64,000 nucleotides of DNA from Crossaster papposus (lineage: Eukaryota; Echinodermata; Asteroidea; Velatida; Solasteridae). A program made the position numbers and the translations under genes. Positions 59,950 through 64,000 of this stretch are shown here, piece by piece. The notes under the pieces are model-generated. The model was not told where the DNA came from and did no database searches. It saw only the letters and a program-made list of their open reading frames with translations. Within the stretch, counting starts at the first letter, position 1; each line of letters opens with the position of its first letter. The stretch spans positions 62,001 through 126,000 of the forward strand of contig JBAIAA010000313.1 in the NCBI GenBank assembly GCA_037893245.1. Direction: 5' to 3'.

Positions 59950-60860
59950 CAAGTCACTGGTGATGTCACCCATATCAGAATGTGCCATTTGCAGAGATTA
60001 ATATTTTACCACTTGCTTGCAATTTCATAATTTCGTCTTCATCAAATGCATTTTTATACAAGTATTAAACAGAAAAAGTCGAATCCCAATTAGTTTTTGT
60101 GGTGGTTTGTGTATCTACAATTGGCACTTGCTCCTTACGTCTATCTATCTGCTGATGACACATATTTAAATTGAGTGGTAACTGAAATTGGGTTATGTTT
60201 GACCAACAAGAACCCTTCGAAATTACCAACAGTATAATTTGTAATTTGAGGGAACGGCTCAGTGGAAACGATAACATAGACACTCGTGCTTGAGCTACTG
60301 CAGGTAACCCTGCCTACGATTTAATCGCCATCTGCATGTTCGTACATTAACAATATGCAAATCAAGATTTTTACAGAGGTTGATGAGATTATAACCGTTA
60401 TAATTTAGGCAAGAATCAGAGTTACACCTAGTCGTTGATATACCAAGAGATTATAATTCGTCCTTGGCACTAAATAAGCTGTCATTTCCTAACTCAAATC
60501 CAACTACAGGAGCGACCGAATCATCTAATGTTACAAAGTCATTTAGATTACCTGGCCTGGCATTAAAATCTCATATCAGACACAAAGTAAACATTGTACT
60601 TACATTTTATAATAATACAGTCGTCTGCAATTTTATCAAAATTATCTTTAGTACGATATTTTGACCTACATGAGGCACATAGACCGCACCAACAACAAAT
60701 TCATATTAAAATTCCTTTTTATCAATATGAAAATATCCGTCACTGGACACGACTCGCAAAATGACGGACTGGCCGACTTTTGGCCATCAAATACTATTTT
60801 TACCTGCGTTTGTACCGAAATAAAAAGGCGGTATGCCACGCAACTCTATTATCGGGCGAC
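59950..60860 (-). pseudogene. Fossil LINE endonuclease domain
   Basis: Reading the - strand from 60,860 gives YFGTNAGKNSI, FVVGAVYVPHVG, then DFNARPGNLNDF preceded by a stop, then LINLCKNLDLHIVN, as in the APE-type endonuclease of LINEs. Several stops and shifts are present and no RT follows, since the T-rich region begins at 59,9xx. Confidence 0.65.
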
Positions 60861-61115
60861 ATAATTAGCCATCATAGGCCAGCGGAAAAAAAGAAAAAAA
60901 ACGCAAATGAACTATGCTAAGCTGAGAAAAAGACGTCCGTTCACGGGTTGTAGACTGCGAAGAGACTTTTCGACAATGGTGGTGCAAATACTACACAACT
61001 TTAAACCCGACGGGAAAAAACCCGTATGTTATGTTACGACCCTGCACGTAATGTTGCAAATTAACATCCGAAAGTTAACATTTCCCCAACCAAAAACATG
61101 CGACTTGCTCGACCA

Positions 61116-61340
61116 GCACTACACGCTTAAAACTAAAGTGCTGAATCAACTTTATAAGTGTGCGGTCAGTGACTACACTTTAAAAGGTTGGATTTCAACC
61201 ATAAAACTGTTGAATTCAACACATTGAGTGTTGAATTCAACAGTTTTATGGTTGAAATCCAACATTTTAAAGAGTAGTCACTGACCGCACACTTATAAGG
61301 TTGATTCAACACTTTAGTTTTAAGCGTGTTCTTGTCGTGC
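61116..61340. repeat. 225-bp near-perfect foldback
   Basis: Arms 61,116-61,222 and 61,234-61,340 are inverted copies with few mismatches (CTTAAAACTAAAGTG / CACTTTAGTTTTAAG; GTGCGGTCAGTGAC / GTCACTGACCGCAC). They meet at a tiny loop around CACATTGAGTG, with TTGAATTCAA palindromes on each side. It resembles a MITE; flanking duplications are not obvious. Confidence 0.85.
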
Positions 61341-64000
61341 AATGATTCAATGTACGTATGTGTGTGCATCACTACAGGCAAAAGACGCCAAGACTCCGTT
61401 TGCAGCTCCATCTATTTAATGCACCTGCCAGTTAGATAAACAACAAGGCTTTGAGAATTACCACAGTTAAAAGTAAGCCTGCTCGAAACATAACATAATT
61501 ACACAAGAAAAGGGAACAAACGACTCAGTAGCAATGTGGCTCATATCACCATAGCATAACTAAAGTATTTGAATTAATTTTTCGGCAAATGGGATTTCGT
61601 GACTGCATGCCCTGTTCTTCCTTTGAATCGATAAAAATGTTGAATTCACAAGACTAAACTATTTACAATGAATAGACATGGCTGCTCAAGGTGTGAATTT
61701 ACTGTCAGTCAGGGCAGTCAGCTGTGCAGAGCCTTCCGGAAGTGCTCTCTTTTATTTGCTACGTATGCGTGTCTCCCGTTAATTATTTTTGCGACATTTG
61801 TATGCAACAAAAAAGGTGATAATACTAGTATCGTCTTTATTGTTTAGTGAGATTATTCAAGTTTTCATCAACATTTTATTTTGTGGTCGGTAAAAAATAC
61901 CCGTTTACTTTACTAAACAAGTTGTGCAGAAGAATGCGACAGTTTGGAGACAAACAAGATATGTTATTTAGTTACCTATCTTCAAAATGTGTGGTTCTTT
62001 TATTTACCTCAAACACTTACGAACACTCAAAATGTCGTCCATTCCAAAAGTAGGCTCACAAAATAATGCCGCTCAAAAAGCACATAAATGCCTCAATTCT
62101 ACTGTCCTCCAATACCAAAACAATCTAGCACCTTGATCAAACATGCGTTGCTATACTAAACTCAAGATACCTCTGTAATTCGCATGTCGGAACCCCTGCT
62201 CCACACCAGAGCAAAGGCGCTCGACAAGAACATGTGGCGCTCTGACTATCGTAAAGAAACATCACATGCAAAACGTGAGCATAAAGCAAAGTTATGCAAC
62301 AACACGCACGTGTATACAATATAATTCACGTGAATTAGGTCCATTTGAAAAACAGACACTTCGCGATTCTAGTTAATTTGTTTTTTGTTTAACATTTCGG
62401 TTAAAAAGAACAGGACCTAATTCCGAGGGGCACACCTCCGTGCACACAAAACCTCGTAAAATTTCGCGGCTACGAGGCCGTCAACCCGCACAAAACTTCG
62501 CAGCGTACCTCATTAATGACTACGCTGCAATCTGACCAGCACAATGCGATAGCACACACCAGCCTCCAGGATTTCATTCCCATAGTATGAAATGGCACCG
62601 GGGTCCCAACATTTAGATTAAACGGGCTTTCCTACAGATATGTAGCGGAAATATATTATTTCAACACAGAATTCCAATAAAACTGAACATACATTATAAT
62701 CAGCTGGGTAAAGGTTTATGAAGGGAATGCTTGTCGCCCTTGTAAATAAACGTGTATTATACCCACCTAAAACCAGAAGGGGGGTTCGATAAGACTGCTA
62801 TCCTCGCTAGGTCTCAAATAAACCTAAAAATCAGATTTGTAGAAAAACACCCCCCGAAATAGAGAAATCACCGAAGATCACTGATTGCATAAAGAACACA
62901 ATACGGCATTTCAATACGGAGAAACAGACCCGCTTACCAAAACCAGAAATTAAATAAGTGAATTTGTCGGGGACATTTATTTGGAAACAAAAGCCGACAG
63001 GTGTCCAGCGGGACATCATAGAAAAGCTGCACAAACAGCTGCACAAACATGCGTGCTATAGGGATGCCCATACACCGGCATATGCCTGTTATGTAACCAA
63101 CTGCATTATACTGCATGGACATGTACACTTCGCATGGCAATTTATACGAAAAGATGCATTATATGAATTCAATACAAAATGTGAATTTCTTTAAATGCGA
63201 TAGGAGATGTACCTCTTACTGGTGAATATATATATATATATTGCTGAAAACGTATGCAAACGTTAAGTAGCACGAATAAAATAACTGTGTTATTAAACCC
63301 ACATTCCTGGCCCTATTGTTCAACAAGTAGGCCGACCGGGGCGATGGATAAACCATTGTGGTGCTCTCACATTCCATTGCCACGCATCAGTGCGGCCACT
63401 CCCTATCGCGCAAATTGTGGTCTTCGGTACGAAGGCTCTATGGCGCCAAGCATGGCAGGCTTCAAACCTACATGCTAGTGCACCCTGGGGACATATTCCA
63501 AACTCTGCCGAAGCAAAGGCAAAACGTGAGGTAAAACAAGAATACCTGCGCGTTTATAAGAATACAATTATCTCAGAGCTCGGCTCCATAAACCATTTCG
63601 ACACGCCCCTTTTCGAGGAGGGTTCTTCAGTTTCAGCTTCGCCAAATCAAATAAGTGGTTTGATTCTACCTCATTTCTCCATACAATCCAAGAAAGAGTC
63701 CTCAAACTAGCACGGGTGTCCAATCTCGCAAACACAAGCGCGATTGACTTTTACTGGGATGGAAAACCTTCCCAGAAAAGATCTCTCTTGAATCCTGGAT
63801 TGCTGCCACGCCGCGGTGTAAAACACGGCCCGGGTGGCCATCGGTCTGGACAGACGCGAAGACATGGAACGTCATGCCATGACGAAACCAGGGGTGCGTT
63901 CCACTTACGCGAACTGTTTGCGCGAACGTTCGCCAACGTTTTGAGTTGGCGTTAGGGGGAGTGGAACGATAGTTTAAAAACTACGTTTTTAAAATGGCGG
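61341..64000. other. 2.7 kb with no recognised gene
   Basis: Frames such as 63,254-63,478 and 63,390-63,710 (+) show no known domain. A TA repeat lies at 63,228-63,241. At 63,894-63,968 GGTGCGTTCCACTTACGC and GGCGTTAGGGGGAGTGGAAC are imperfect inverted repeats, perhaps the end of a MITE cut by the window. Confidence 0.4.

Noticed and set aside
63390-63710. A 106-codon + strand frame near the window end
   Set aside because: No domain, signal or splice support; not enough to call a gene.

Overview
This window is animal nuclear DNA with introns, polyadenylation signals, LINEs, SINEs, MITEs and satellites. The two clearest genes encode a secreted collagen-like protein with a C1q head, a format common in invertebrate deuterostomes. 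That protein style plus the repeat mix suggests amphioxus or a relative; the species call is inference.

Layout. 1-6,560: satellite I, whose monomers are full of transcription-factor-like palindromes (TGACGTCA, paired ETS sites, a CTCF-like core, CACGTG). 6,560-6,900: a cluster of small hairpins. 6,900-10,781: a related satellite II of alternating ~147/~175-bp units. 10,782-11,262: a 154-bp tandem repeat leading into the promoter of C1q gene A (11,342-13,823, + strand), which has two non-coding exons and one coding exon. Tail to tail with it on the - strand (20,614-15,743) lies a decayed FAD-dependent oxidoreductase gene of the sarcosine-oxidase type, recognised here from short exons. This C1q + oxidoreductase pair was duplicated as a block of about 11 kb. 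Block A is 11,107-29,318, stretched by a 6.5-kb LINE insertion; block B is 37,817-48,240. C1q is intact in both blocks. The oxidoreductase is broken in both, by different lesions, and a third fragment of its first exon lies at 48,247-48,338.

Between the blocks are a lone exon encoding the C-terminal FATC domain of ATR (31,946-32,128), a tRNA-like sequence (32,941-33,014) and several foldback repeats. After block B is an L1/Tx1-type LINE on the - strand (about 48,432-55,691) that carries two later insertions in its ORF1: a CR1/L2-type LINE 3' end and a 1.4-kb DNA transposon. Then come a foldback element with a MITE inside it (56,066-56,790), a 53-bp minisatellite (57,035-59,200), a fossil LINE endonuclease (about 59,950-60,860) and a near-perfect foldback (61,116-61,340). 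I recognise no gene from 61,341 to the end.

Because the two blocks and the satellite copies supply uninterrupted versions of the same sequence, several insertions can be defined to the base with their target duplications, including three with 8-bp duplications typical of hAT-type elements. The most unusual region is the regulatory-motif satellite directly upstream of C1q gene A; block B has no counterpart of it.
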